A stretch of 64,000 bases of DNA, taken from an uncultured Subdoligranulum sp. Its GTDB lineage: Bacteria; Bacillota; Clostridia; Christensenellales; CAG-314. The translations under genes were made by a program, and so were the position numbers. The number at the start of each line of letters is the position of its first letter. Position 1 is the stretch's first letter. A model generated the notes under the pieces. That model worked only from the letters and a program-made list of their open reading frames with translations. It searched no databases and was not told the origin of the DNA. The DNA is taken from NCBI GenBank assembly GCA_902496185.1, contig CABUZX010000004.1, positions 1 through 64,000 on the forward strand, given 5' to 3'. Of this stretch, positions 34,082-42,951 are shown piece by piece.

Positions 34082-35761
34082 ATGGACATCAAAGCATTGT
34101 TGGCAAAAAGTATAGTCTTGCCAAACGTAACTACGGAGGAAATTTATTCGCTAATCAAAAAAGCAGACGGGGTTCAAGCGGATTACGCCCTACCCTGCTT
34201 TAAGTTTGCAAAAACGTTGGGATTAGCCCCCCAAAAAATAGCCGAAGATTTAATCAAGTCTATTACGACCGACGGAGCAATAAAGCAAGCGCAGGCTGTC
34301 AACGGATATTTCAATATTTTTCTTAACAGAGATTATTTTCAAAAGCAAATTCTTGCAAACGTCGCCGACGGAAACCTTTTTGACGACACCGTAGGCAAGG
34401 GCAAAACGGTATGTATAGATTATAGCAGTATCAACATTGCAAAGCCTTTTCATATAGGTCACCTTGGCACTACCGCAATAGGTAGCGCTCTTTACAAGAC
34501 TTACAAGGCGTTGGGCTACAACGTCGTAGGTATCAATCACTTGGGAGACTGGGGCACGCAATTTGGCAAACTAATAGTTGCATACGACCTTTGGGGAGAC
34601 AAAAAAACCATTGACGAAGGCGGAGTACGCGCCTTGCAAGAAATTTACGTGCGTTTTCACAAGGAGGAAGAAACAAACCCCGCGCTGACAGACAAAGCGC
34701 GCGAGTGGTTTGCAAAAATAGAAAAAGGCGACAAACGCGCCTTGGAGCTTTTTGAATACTTCAAAAAAATTACCCTGGACGAAGTAAAACAAGTTTACCA
34801 AAGACTCAACGTAACCTTCGACAGCTGGAACGGCGAAAGTTTTTATAACGACAAAATGCAACCCGTACTTGATTTGCTTAAAGAAAAAGGACTGACGGAA
34901 GTCTCCGACGGAGCAACGGTAGTCAATCTCGACGAATACAATATGCCCCCCTGTCTTTTGGTCAAGGCCGACGGCGCAACTCTTTACGCCACGCGCGACC
35001 TTGCAGCGGCAAAGTACCGCCACGACACCTACAACTTTGACAAATGCCTTTACGTTGTGGCTTATCAACAAAATCTCCACTTTAAACAGTTTTTTAAAGT
35101 GCTGGAACTTGCCGGCTTTGACTGGGCTGACAAGATGGAACACGTTGCTTACGGTATGGTTTCTTTAGCGGACGGCTCTATGAGTACGCGCAAGGGCAAC
35201 GCGGTGTGGTTGAGCGACGTTCTTGACAAGGCCGTTGCAAAAGCAAAAGATATTATATTGCAAAAAAATTCCGAACTAAAAAACAAGGACGCTATAGCCG
35301 AGCAAGTAGGCGTTGGCGCGGTTATTTTTTCCGCTCTCGCCAACGGAAGAATAAAGGATATAGTCTTTGATTACGACAGAGTACTCAACTTTGACGGCGA
35401 AACAGCCCCCTATTTGCAATATACCCACGCAAGATGTTGCAGTATCGTAGCAAAGGCGGACAAACTCGATTTTGATAAGATAAACGTGGGCGACCTTGTA
35501 GGCGACGAATCCTGGGAGACGGTAAAAATGCTCAACGAATTTGGCGACGTGTTAGTCTCCGTTACCGACAAAAACGAACCGTCCATTTTGTCCAACTACC
35601 TTTTGAACCTTGCGCAGTCCTTTAACCGCTTTTACCTATTAAACAGGGTAATCGACAACGGAAAAACCTGCCACGCAAGACTTGCCGTAGCGCAGAGTAT
35701 TCAAAAAGTTTTGCAAAAGGGCTTGCAACTTTTGGGTATTTCCGCCCCCGAAAAAATGTAA
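34082..35761 (+). CDS. argS: arginine-tRNA ligase
   Basis: 559 residues. Class I synthetase: the HIGH motif is in AKPFHIGHLGTT, the KMSKS-equivalent is MSTRKGNAV, and the C-terminal anticodon-binding domain has YLQYTHARCCSI and LLNLAQSFNRFY. An N-terminal additional domain (residues 1-90) is present. GGAG lies seven bases before the ATG. It is a single-gene unit with its own promoter and terminator. Confidence 0.97.
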   Translation: MDIKALLAKSIVLPNVTTEEIYSLIKKADGVQADYALPCFKFAKTLGLAPQKIAEDLIKSITTDGAIKQAQAVNGYFNIFLNRDYFQKQILANVADGNLFDDTVGKGKTVCIDYSSINIAKPFHIGHLGTTAIGSALYKTYKALGYNVVGINHLGDWGTQFGKLIVAYDLWGDKKTIDEGGVRALQEIYVRFHKEEETNPALTDKAREWFAKIEKGDKRALELFEYFKKITLDEVKQVYQRLNVTFDSWNGESFYNDKMQPVLDLLKEKGLTEVSDGATVVNLDEYNMPPCLLVKADGATLYATRDLAAAKYRHDTYNFDKCLYVVAYQQNLHFKQFFKVLELAGFDWADKMEHVAYGMVSLADGSMSTRKGNAVWLSDVLDKAVAKAKDIILQKNSELKNKDAIAEQVGVGAVIFSALANGRIKDIVFDYDRVLNFDGETAPYLQYTHARCCSIVAKADKLDFDKINVGDLVGDESWETVKMLNEFGDVLVSVTDKNEPSILSNYLLNLAQSFNRFYLLNRVIDNGKTCHARLAVAQSIQKVLQKGLQLLGISAPEKM

Positions 35762-35777
35762 TCTGAAAAGAAAGTAT

Positions 35778-35815
35778 AAAAAAACGAGTTTGGTTTTTTG
35801 CCAAACTCGTTTTTT
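35778..35815. terminator. bidirectional terminator between argS and nhaC
   Basis: AAAACGAGTTTGG-TTTTTT-GCCAAACTCGTTTTTT, a 12-bp stem with T runs on one side and A runs on the other. It serves argS (+) and nhaC (-). Confidence 0.92.
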
Positions 35816-35852
35816 GTCATTGTAAATTGCTCTTTAATCAATTATTTTATCC

Positions 35853-37439
35853 TTATTGCTCATTTGCGATTGTCGTAGCCGTATTTTCCGCATCAAACGA
35901 AATGGTTTTTGGCGTCAGTTTGTTTTGTTTTTTAAGCGCAAGGTAAGCCACCAGCACGACTACAACAAAAGACACGCCCGCAAAAATCCAGCCCACCCAA
36001 ACGGATTGAGTAATTCCGCCAAACAAAAAGCCCAAAAACGCCATACCTGCAACGAGCAAGGCTATGGGCAATTGCGCTTTTATGTAATGCAAGTGGTTGC
36101 ATCTTGAAGCCGCCGAAGACAAAATAGTAACGTCGGAAATAGGCGACACCTGATCACCAAACACCGCGCCGGAAAGTACTGCCGAAATAGTGAGCAACTG
36201 CAACGCCGAGCCTACTTCTTCTGCCGAAAACATTGGTATGACCATTGGCACTATTATACCAAAAGTACCCCAACTCGTACCTATTGCAAAAGCCACAATC
36301 ATAGAAATAACCATCATCAAGGCAGGCAACAACACCCTTGCGTTGCCCATCGCGTTGGCAATTTTTACAATAAAATCGTCCACTTTTAGTTCTGAACAAA
36401 TGTCGGACAACGTCCACGCAAGCACCAATATCATCAAAGCGTCGCAAATAGACTTAAATCCGTCGCCAAAACTGGAAGTAAACTCTTTAAAATTAAGAAT
36501 TTTTCTCGGCAAATACCAAACGAGCGTAAACGCCACCGCCAAAGTCGAGCCACACGCAAGCGAAATCTCGCTATTCAAATTGCCGTCGCGAGTGATGGCA
36601 AAATAAATCATAAACCCGATAGAAAACAAAATCATTGCCAAAATAGGCAAAACCAAATCTAACGCCGTACCCTTGGGGTTGGGAGTAAAGGCTTGGTCGT
36701 GGGCGTAAGTAGCGGGCAATCCGTTTGTGACGTCGCCCGTCTCGATTGCTTGTTTTTCCGCCCTGCGCATTGCCCAAAAGTCAACGCCCAAAAAGGACGT
36801 GACAAATATAAATAATATGGTAATTATCGGGTAAAAGTTGCAAACTATTGACTTGATAAACAAACCAAATCCGTCACCGCCTTCGCCAAGTCCGTCCTGA
36901 ATTGTAGAAGTAACGAAACTCGACCAACTGCTTATCGGACAAAGTATACATACCGAAACACACAACGCGCCTATTATATAGGCAAGCTTTGCCCTACTGA
37001 TTTTGTATTGGTCGGTAATAGGACGCATTACCGCGCCGGTTGCAAGACGATTGAAATAATCGTCCATAAACATCATTACACCAAATCCTGCGGTCAAGCC
37101 CAAAATGCCTCTACGGGATTTTACCCTAGCAGAAAACCATCTGCCTATTGCGTGAGTACCGCCGGATTTTTCTATCAGCACGATAAGTATCCCCAACATC
37201 AAAATAAAAATCAAAATTGCGCCGTGAGCATAATTGTAGCCACCTTCGTCCCCACTGCCGGACAACGTGTTTGCCATTATCTTAAACAACCTTTCCATGC
37301 CCAACAAAAAATTACCGTCAGCCAACATCATTGCGCCGGTAAATATTCCTACAAATAACGAAACGTAAACTTCTTTCGTAATTATCGCCAACGCAATGGT
37401 AATAAGCGCCGGCACAACAGCCCAAAAGGTGCCTTCCAC
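35853..37439 (-). CDS. Na+/H+ antiporter, NhaC family
   Basis: 528 residues with about 12 hydrophobic segments; inner-membrane secondary transporter. It carries conserved pieces of the NhaC/ArsB-like antiporters: FMDDYFNRLATGAVMRPITD, CILCPISSWSSF, AFAIGTSWGTFGIIVPMVIP and GAVFGDQVSPISDVTILSS. The start is GTG at 37439, chosen because AGGAGG lies eight bases upstream. It has its own promoter. Substrate could be Na+/H+ or a coupled exchange of organic acids such as malate/lactate, which occurs in the family; citrate transport is unlikely. Confidence 0.88.
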   Translation of the reverse strand: MEGTFWAVVPALITIALAIITKEVYVSLFVGIFTGAMMLADGNFLLGMERLFKIMANTLSGSGDEGGYNYAHGAILIFILMLGILIVLIEKSGGTHAIGRWFSARVKSRRGILGLTAGFGVMMFMDDYFNRLATGAVMRPITDQYKISRAKLAYIIGALCVSVCILCPISSWSSFVTSTIQDGLGEGGDGFGLFIKSIVCNFYPIITILFIFVTSFLGVDFWAMRRAEKQAIETGDVTNGLPATYAHDQAFTPNPKGTALDLVLPILAMILFSIGFMIYFAITRDGNLNSEISLACGSTLAVAFTLVWYLPRKILNFKEFTSSFGDGFKSICDALMILVLAWTLSDICSELKVDDFIVKIANAMGNARVLLPALMMVISMIVAFAIGTSWGTFGIIVPMVIPMFSAEEVGSALQLLTISAVLSGAVFGDQVSPISDVTILSSAASRCNHLHYIKAQLPIALLVAGMAFLGFLFGGITQSVWVGWIFAGVSFVVVVLVAYLALKKQNKLTPKTISFDAENTATTIANEQ

Positions 37440-37488
37440 TAAAATATCCTCCTAAGTATTGTTTTTGCTCAAAAATGCACTAAAATTT

Positions 37489-37517
37489 ATTTTAACATAC
37501 AAAAAAACAATTGTCAA
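37489..37517 (-). promoter_or_regulatory. nhaC promoter
   Basis: On the minus strand TTGACA (37517-37512), 17-base spacer, TAAAAT (37494-37489). Confidence 0.8.
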
Positions 37518-37591
37518 GCACAGACTTGATGGGTAATAACTTGACGTAAAAAAATAATTTTGCCGTTTTTTAAAAAAAATCAAAATTTTGC

Positions 37592-37620
37592 TTGACAAGT
37601 TTTGTTCAAAATGATAACAT
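37592..37620 (+). promoter_or_regulatory. promoter of the tRNA cluster
   Basis: TTGACA (37592-37597), 17-base spacer, TAACAT (37615-37620), 42 bases before the first tRNA. Confidence 0.75.
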
Positions 37621-37662
37621 AGGTAAGCATTAAATTCGTTGCAACAAATTGTTTTTACTTAT

Positions 37663-37738
<76 letters not shown>

Positions 37739-37743
37739 TTTTT

Positions 37744-37820
37744 GGCGGCGTAGCTTAGTTGGTTATAGCGGCCGGTTCATACCCGGCAGGTCGTTGGTTC
37801 GAATCCGACCGCCGCTACCA
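37744..37820 (+). tRNA. elongator tRNA-Met (CAT)
   Basis: 77 bases, CCA encoded. Acceptor GGCGGCG pairs with CGCCGCT; TTCGAATC T-loop; anticodon CAT at 37778-37780 in GGTTCATACCC, which favours Met over the lysidine tRNA-Ile2. Five bases after tRNA-fMet. Confidence 0.9.
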
Positions 37821-37876
37821 AAAATACGACGCTTAATGCAAAAGTATTTATCACATTTCGCCTTTTGGCGAAACGT

Positions 37877-37951
37877 GGCCCCATGGTCTAAGGGTTAGGA
37901 CACCACCCTTTCACGGTGGCAATAGGGGTTCGAATCCCCTTGGGGTCACCA
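37877..37951 (+). tRNA. tRNA-Glu (TTC)
   Basis: 75 bases, CCA encoded. Acceptor GGCCCCA / TGGGGTC, anticodon stem CCACC / GGTGG, anticodon TTC at 37910-37912, T-loop TTCGAATC. Confidence 0.96.
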
Positions 37952-37956
37952 AACAA

Positions 37957-38005
37957 AACAAAGACAAACCCGTTTCCTTTAGGAGACGGGTTCGTCTTTG
38001 TTTTT
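37957..38005 (+). terminator. terminator of the tRNA cluster
   Basis: AAAGAC..ACCCGT / ACGGGT..GTCTTT long stem followed by GTTTTT. Confidence 0.88.
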
Positions 38006-38197
38006 AAGTTAAAAAAGTAAGCGAAACCAATCAAAATAGGCACTTTCATAGTTTGAGAGTGTCTATTTTTTGTTTATATGCTTAAACGTTACTGCGAATT
38101 TGAAATATTTAACAAATTCTAAAATTGTCATTTATGGCGATAAGCAATATATAAATTTTATAACAAAAAATTTATTATAAGCTTGTTTCCTTTTCAT

Positions 38198-39022
38198 TTA
38201 CATTGTTTTTTTATAGGTGTCTATATTTTGGTCCGTGTTATAAGTTTTGTCTCCCATCTTTACGCCAACCAATCCTTGCACTACGTGGTAAGCCTCTGCG
38301 TGCAGTTTATCTATTGCTTCTGCTTGGGACAAAGCCTTATCGACGTACAGCGGTTCTCCCACGTGCAAATCCACGCAAGGCGCTTTGCCAAACAGCTTAA
38401 AAATCCCTTTTCGCTCCCTAAAGGATAACCCTATAGGGATAACGGGCTTGTCGTGTCTTACGGCGTACTTAAATATTGCCTTTTTAAAAGGGCGCACGTC
38501 CGGATAATAAAACCACATACTGCCCTCAGGAAAGAAGTGTAGCCATTTTTTAGCCTCAAGCACCTGCCCTATTGATTTTTGAAACTTTGCCATGGCTCTT
38601 ATATTGTCGGTCGGCACGGGAATACCCCCTACCCAACGTATCAACGGACCGTTTGGACCTTCAAAATTGGTTTTCCACCCCGGGTGATATTGCAAATGCG
38701 GGCGTATTGCTTTAAGCACGCACAAATAATCCCACATAAACACGTGGTTCGCAATAGTAATTGCGCCCTCCTTAAACTCTTTTTTGTGCTTTTTTAAATT
38801 TTTTCTCCCGTAAATTTTCAAACCGTGACGCAACGAACACACGGGAAAAGCAACCAAGTTGAGCGCCAACCACAGTACGCCACGACTAACCTTGTGCCAA
38901 AACCCCTTGGGCAAATACTCGTAATTTTCGTCAAAATGAGTGTCTCTTAAGTGCTTGACGGTAATCATATGCTCGTCACTGCGCTCGGGATACGTCAAAT
39001 CCAGATTGTGCCTATAATACAT
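38198..39022 (-). CDS. 1-acyl-glycerol-3-phosphate acyltransferase-like protein
   Basis: 274 residues. PlsC-type: NHVFMWD is the HX4D motif, GGIPVPTDN and FFPEGSMW are motifs II and III. A hydrophobic segment near residues 48-66 anchors it to the membrane. It likely acylates lysophosphatidic acid to phosphatidic acid. Its sequence and size differ from the zinc-ribbon acyltransferase at 17.4 kb, so the two probably have different substrates. AAGGAA lies about ten bases before the ATG, and a -10-like TATAAT is about 35 bases upstream. Single gene. Confidence 0.85.
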   Translation of the reverse strand: MYYRHNLDLTYPERSDEHMITVKHLRDTHFDENYEYLPKGFWHKVSRGVLWLALNLVAFPVCSLRHGLKIYGRKNLKKHKKEFKEGAITIANHVFMWDYLCVLKAIRPHLQYHPGWKTNFEGPNGPLIRWVGGIPVPTDNIRAMAKFQKSIGQVLEAKKWLHFFPEGSMWFYYPDVRPFKKAIFKYAVRHDKPVIPIGLSFRERKGIFKLFGKAPCVDLHVGEPLYVDKALSQAEAIDKLHAEAYHVVQGLVGVKMGDKTYNTDQNIDTYKKTM

Positions 39023-39160
39023 AAAAACTTTTTCCTTGCCGTGTAATTAAAATAATTATACTTAATTTTTTCTTTTTTTACAAGCGCTTTAATTCAAAAA
39101 AAGAACACTTTCCGCTTTTAATTCAAAAAACGTATGCCAACAAAAAATATCTTTTGCGGG

Positions 39161-39189
39161 TTGATTTTTTTAGCGTCGATTGTTATAAT
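39161..39189 (+). promoter_or_regulatory. promoter of the DUF1294/ABC-F pair
   Basis: TTGATT (39161-39166), 17-base spacer, TATAAT (39184-39189). Confidence 0.8.
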
Positions 39190-39208
39190 GTTTTGTAGGA
39201 GAAATTTT

Positions 39209-39514
39209 ATGACGAAAGAACAACTGATATTAATTTACGGAATATATCTTATCGCGCTATCGCTGTTTACCTTTGCAATTTACGCAATAGACAAAAACAA
39301 AGCAAAACGCAACGCAAGGCGCGTTTCGGAAAAATTTTTGCTTACGGCGTCGTTGCTTGGCGGGGCGGTTGGCGGATTTTTGGCAATGCAACTTTTTAGA
39401 CACAAAACCAAGGGAGAACATTGGTATTTTACTGCGCTTAACCTTTTGGGCATAATAATACATCTTGCTTTGATGATATATCTCGTCTTTTTTGCTCCCT
39501 TTACAACCATTTAG
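39209..39514 (+). CDS. DUF1294-family small membrane protein
   Basis: 101 residues from the ATG at 39209 (TAGGAG nine bases upstream); 25 upstream codons contain the promoter and are excluded. Hydrophobic segments at about 6-24, 45-60 and 77-97 surround the DUF1294 core, KNKAKRNARRVSE followed by GGAVGGFLAMQLFRHKTKG. Function unknown. It is 24 bases before the ABC-F gene on the same transcript. Confidence 0.85.
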   Translation: MTKEQLILIYGIYLIALSLFTFAIYAIDKNKAKRNARRVSEKFLLTASLLGGAVGGFLAMQLFRHKTKGEHWYFTALNLLGIIIHLALMIYLVFFAPFTTI

Positions 39515-39538
39515 TCACCCTACAACCAAGGAGAACAA

Positions 39539-41461
39539 ATGCTATTTAAAATCACCAACGGCGGAGTGTCCTTTGGCGCGGACACAGTGTTAGAAAATAT
39601 TAATTTTGAAATCCGCGAACGCGACAAAATTGCCATAGTCGGCAGAAACGGTTGCGGAAAAACCACTCTTTTAAAGTGCATCACCGGAGAAATTTTGCCA
39701 GAAGAAGGCACGGGCGAAGAGCCTTTTGTTGTGTCCGCTCAAAATGGACTAATTGTCGGCCACCTTAAACAAATAGCTTTTGAAGATGACTCCGCCACGT
39801 TAGAGCAAGAAGTTTTAAAGGTTTTTAAACGGCTTTTGGATACGGAAGACAAAATGCAAAAGCTTTTGGCGGAAATCGACCTTTGCCCTGATGAAAACAA
39901 AATTAAAACTTTTTCCGCCCTGCAAGAAAAATTTGAATTTTTAGGCGGATATACCTACAAAAAAGAATACACCGCCCTTATAAACAAATTTGGTTTTTCC
40001 AACGACCTAAATAAAAGACTCAACGAGTTTTCTGGCGGGCAACGCACAAAAATCGCCTTGATAAAATTGCTTTTGTCTCACCCCGACGTTTTGGTTTTGG
40101 ACGAACCCACCAACCACTTGGACGTTTCTGCAGTCAGATGGTTAGAAAATTATATCAAAAACTACAAATCCGCAGTGGTCGTGGTTTCGCACGACAGAAT
40201 GTTTGTGGAGCGCATTGCAAACAAGGTTTATGAAATAGAATACGGCGAAACACGCTGTTACAACGGCAATTACTCCTCGTTTGAACAGCAAAAACGCGCA
40301 AACTACCAAAAACAACTCAAGGACCACGAATATCAGCAGGCGGAAATAAAGCGCCTAATGCGCCTTGTAGAAAGGTTTCGATACAAAGCCACCAAAGCCT
40401 CTATGGTTCAATCAAAACTAAAACAGATTGAACACATGAAAAAAATCGACAAACCCAACCGCTACGACCTAAAAACCTTTCACGCCAACTTTCAGCCCCG
40501 TATAGAAAGCGTCAAAAACGCTCTGTTTGTAAAAAACCTTGCAATCGGCTACGACAACCTTCTTGCTACCGTCGATTTAGAACTTTTTAAAGGTCAAAAA
40601 CTCGGCGTAGTAGGCGACAACGGCGTGGGCAAATCTACCTTTTTAAAAACCCTCGTAGGCGAAACACCCCCACTATCGGGTAGTTTTGAATTTGGACTTA
40701 AGACGGAAATCGGATACTTCAACCAACAAATGGCGCAGTACTCTAGCCCCAAAACCGTATTCGACGATTTTTATGACGAATTTCCCCTACTCAACGAGAC
40801 GGAAGTACGTACAGCTTTGGGTTCTTTCCTTTTTTCCGGCGAAGACGTGTTTAAAAACGTAAACGACCTATCGGGTGGCGAAAGAGTGCGTCTTGCGCTA
40901 TGCAAAATACTCAAACGCCGTCCAAACTTTTTGATTTTGGACGAACCTACCAACCACATGGATATCGTCGGTAAGGAAACGTTAGAAAATATGCTTAAGG
41001 AATATCAAGGCACGGTAATAGTCGTGTCTCACGACAGATATTTTGTCAACAAGGTCGCTGACAGACTGCTGGTATTTGAAAAAAACGAGGCAAAATTTTA
41101 CCCTTGCGCCTACGAGCAATACGAGCTTGCCGAAAAGGAAAAACAAGAGGCTCTCGCTCTTTCTTCCGCCGACGCCAAAACCCCTACCGCATTGCAAAAA
41201 GGCAAAAAGAAAAACTTTTCTACCCCGCTTAAGGACAAACAAAAACTGCAACGTAGACAAGCCAAGATAGAAGAACTTATTGCAAAAACGGAAGAACAAA
41301 TTACTTTGCTAAACGACCAATTACAAAGCCAAGAAGTCTACTCTGACTACAAAAAAGTGCAGGAAATTCAAGATAAACTCCAACAACTTTCCACCGAGCA
41401 GGAAACACTCTCCGACGAGTGGCTAACCGTTACCACCGAACTTGAAAAGTTGGAAATTTAA
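39539..41461 (+). CDS. ABC-F family ATPase
   Basis: 640 residues, soluble tandem ABC protein without membrane domains. NBD1: Walker A GRNGCGKTT (about 36-44), signature FSGGQRTKI, Walker B VLVLDEPTNHLD. A linker (about 245-320, KRANYQKQLKDHEYQ) of the P-site tRNA-interaction type. NBD2: GDNGVGKST, LSGGERVRL, LILDEPTNHMD. A charged coiled-coil C-terminus (about 570-640). ABC-F proteins act on ribosomes in translation quality control or antibiotic protection; the C-terminal coiled coil favours a housekeeping Uup/YfmR-type protein. AAGGAG lies seven bases before the ATG. Confidence 0.93.
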   Translation: MLFKITNGGVSFGADTVLENINFEIRERDKIAIVGRNGCGKTTLLKCITGEILPEEGTGEEPFVVSAQNGLIVGHLKQIAFEDDSATLEQEVLKVFKRLLDTEDKMQKLLAEIDLCPDENKIKTFSALQEKFEFLGGYTYKKEYTALINKFGFSNDLNKRLNEFSGGQRTKIALIKLLLSHPDVLVLDEPTNHLDVSAVRWLENYIKNYKSAVVVVSHDRMFVERIANKVYEIEYGETRCYNGNYSSFEQQKRANYQKQLKDHEYQQAEIKRLMRLVERFRYKATKASMVQSKLKQIEHMKKIDKPNRYDLKTFHANFQPRIESVKNALFVKNLAIGYDNLLATVDLELFKGQKLGVVGDNGVGKSTFLKTLVGETPPLSGSFEFGLKTEIGYFNQQMAQYSSPKTVFDDFYDEFPLLNETEVRTALGSFLFSGEDVFKNVNDLSGGERVRLALCKILKRRPNFLILDEPTNHMDIVGKETLENMLKEYQGTVIVVSHDRYFVNKVADRLLVFEKNEAKFYPCAYEQYELAEKEKQEALALSSADAKTPTALQKGKKKNFSTPLKDKQKLQRRQAKIEELIAKTEEQITLLNDQLQSQEVYSDYKKVQEIQDKLQQLSTEQETLSDEWLTVTTELEKLEI

Positions 41462-41510
41462 CCAACCACAAAATAAATATCAAAAAATTAACTAATTTTT
41501 TCAACAAACC

Positions 41511-41536
41511 AAAAAAGCACCTAAGGGTGCTTTTTT
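41511..41536 (+). terminator. terminator after the ABC-F gene
   Basis: AAAAAAGCACC-TAA-GGGTGCTTTTTT. The same stem recurs at 44556 and 53028. Confidence 0.92.
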
Positions 41537-41540
41537 CTAT

Positions 41541-41570
41541 CGTCATACTGAGCGCAAGCGAAGTATCTCA
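41541..41570 (+). repeat. 30-bp dispersed intergenic repeat, copy 2
   Basis: CGTCATACTGAGCGCAAGCG then AAGTATCTCA, identical to the copy at 41624-41653 and one mismatch from the inverted copy at 22772. Confidence 0.9.
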
Positions 41571-41623
41571 AGATTTTTCGATTGCCCGTCAAGTAGGAAA
41601 CTCTCAAAATGACAATTCTCTAC

Positions 41624-41653
41624 CGTCATACTGAGCGCAAGCGAAGTATCTCA
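41624..41653 (+). repeat. 30-bp dispersed intergenic repeat, copy 3
   Basis: Second direct copy, 83 bases after the first; the spacer contains a TCAAAATGACAATTCTC stretch of the same element type. It ends just 12 bases from the SDR gene's stop codon. Confidence 0.9.
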
Positions 41654-41664
41654 ACCACGTACCG

Positions 41665-42456
41665 TCACTTTAGCACGCGTTTAATTATCCACGTTTGCCA
41701 ACGTTGAGGCAAGCAGTTAAGCAACAAAAGCAAGGGATTTCGGTTGATTTTGTAAACGTATTTAGGATTTTTTATTTCAAGAATTTTTGCCGTCTTTTTT
41801 GCTATTTTTGTCGGCGGAACGTTTTTGGACTCTACCCTATCCACTATTTTTTTAAACCGTTTGGCGTTGCAAGTATATATTTTGGTATTATCGCAAAAAT
41901 TATCCAAGGCGCGTACAGACGCCACGAGCATTTCCGTTTTGACAGCCCCAAGACGCAAAACCACAACTTGCACGCCAAGCAACTGCAATTCCATACGCAA
42001 GGAATACGCGTATTTGTCCAACGTGCTTTTGGTAATGGCGTACAACCCCGTAAAGGGCAACGGCGCAAGAGGCGCAAGTTCGCTCGTAGTAATTATCACC
42101 TTGCTACCGTTTTTTAGCAAGGGAAAAAATATTTTGTTAACCCTATATGCGCCAAAAACGTTTACGTCAAAAGCGCGACAAAAGTCTATTTCGGAAATTT
42201 CCACCAAGGAATCCAAACAGTATTTACCCGCAAAGTGCAATACTGCAAATAATTCGTCCGTAATGGCTTTTACCTTGTTGAAAGCGTCAATTAGACTGTC
42301 TTCGTCCGTCACGTCCGCCGTCAATGGAAAATAATTGTTTTTTGGTTCGGAATAAAATTTATCTATTCCAAAAACGAAATAACCCTGCGACAGCAATTTT
42401 TCTACCACGGCTTTGCCCATACCGCCATAAGAACCTGTTACTAAAACGTATTTCAT
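41665..42456 (-). CDS. short-chain dehydrogenase/reductase
   Basis: 263 residues from the ATG at 42456 (AAGGAG six bases upstream). Classical SDR: N-terminal Rossmann motif TGSYGGMGKAV, then VNVFGAYRVN, the catalytic Ser in ITTSELAP and Tyr-x3-Lys in YAITKST. Substrate unknown. The C-terminal ~70 residues are basic and hydrophobic (NPLLLLLNCLPQRW), as in SDRs associated with membranes. Single gene. Confidence 0.88.
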   Translation of the reverse strand: MKYVLVTGSYGGMGKAVVEKLLSQGYFVFGIDKFYSEPKNNYFPLTADVTDEDSLIDAFNKVKAITDELFAVLHFAGKYCLDSLVEISEIDFCRAFDVNVFGAYRVNKIFFPLLKNGSKVIITTSELAPLAPLPFTGLYAITKSTLDKYAYSLRMELQLLGVQVVVLRLGAVKTEMLVASVRALDNFCDNTKIYTCNAKRFKKIVDRVESKNVPPTKIAKKTAKILEIKNPKYVYKINRNPLLLLLNCLPQRWQTWIIKRVLK

Positions 42457-42590
42457 AGCTACTCCTTGTCTTATTATACCAAAACAAGGCGATTTTAGCA
42501 ATAAAATTAGCTTTTTAAAACAAAAAGCCAGTTTACAAAAAGACCTAAAAAAATTTTTTTATTTTTTTTAAAAAATTTGCCCATATTTGT

Positions 42591-42618
42591 TTGCATTTTT
42601 TTAATTTTGTGCTATACT
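42591..42618 (+). promoter_or_regulatory. tRNA-Val promoter
   Basis: TTGCAT (42591-42596), 16-base spacer, TATACT (42613-42618), 29 bases before the tRNA. Confidence 0.75.
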
Positions 42619-42647
42619 ATCTTAGCGTTTAGCAAAACTATCTACTT

Positions 42648-42723
42648 GGGAGTATAGCTCAGCTGGGAGAGCACCTGCCTTACAAGCAGGGGGTCACAGG
42701 TTCGAGCCCTGTTGTTCCCACCA
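42648..42723 (+). tRNA. tRNA-Val (TAC)
   Basis: 76 bases, CCA encoded. Anticodon TAC at 42681-42683 in the loop CTTACAA between CCTGC and GCAGG; T-loop TTCGAGC; acceptor GGGAGTA / TGTTCCC with two G-T pairs. Confidence 0.95.
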
Positions 42724-42766
42724 ACAAAAACAGAACTTTTGTCTACCAAAAGTTCTGTTTTTGTTT
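42724..42766 (+). terminator. terminator of tRNA-Val
   Basis: ACAAAAACAGAACTTTT / AAAAGTTCTGTTTTTGT, a near-perfect 17-bp stem ending in T residues. Confidence 0.92.
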
Positions 42767-42902
42767 ATCCAAACCGTAGGCTTGGTATATCATCACGCGA
42801 TAGCAGAATTATCCCTATAATTTAATGAGATACCCTACCGACAAAGGGGCGTTTTTTTGATTGATTTTTTAGTCAAAAGCATCAAACTCTACGGATAGTA
42901 GG

Positions 42903-42930
42903 TTGATTTTGCAAAAATCTTTGCTATAAT
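42903..42930 (+). promoter_or_regulatory. promoter of the XRE gene
   Basis: TTGATT (42903-42908), 16-base spacer, TATAAT (42925-42930), about 15 bases before the start-site region. The stretch 42767-42900 shows no other feature I can support. Confidence 0.75.
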
Positions 42931-42951
42931 AATATTGACAGGAGCTCCAAA

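Noticed and set aside
35853..37439. Citrate transporter role for the NhaC-family protein
   Set aside because: The motifs are those of NhaC antiporters, it has its own promoter, and argS separates it from the cit operon.
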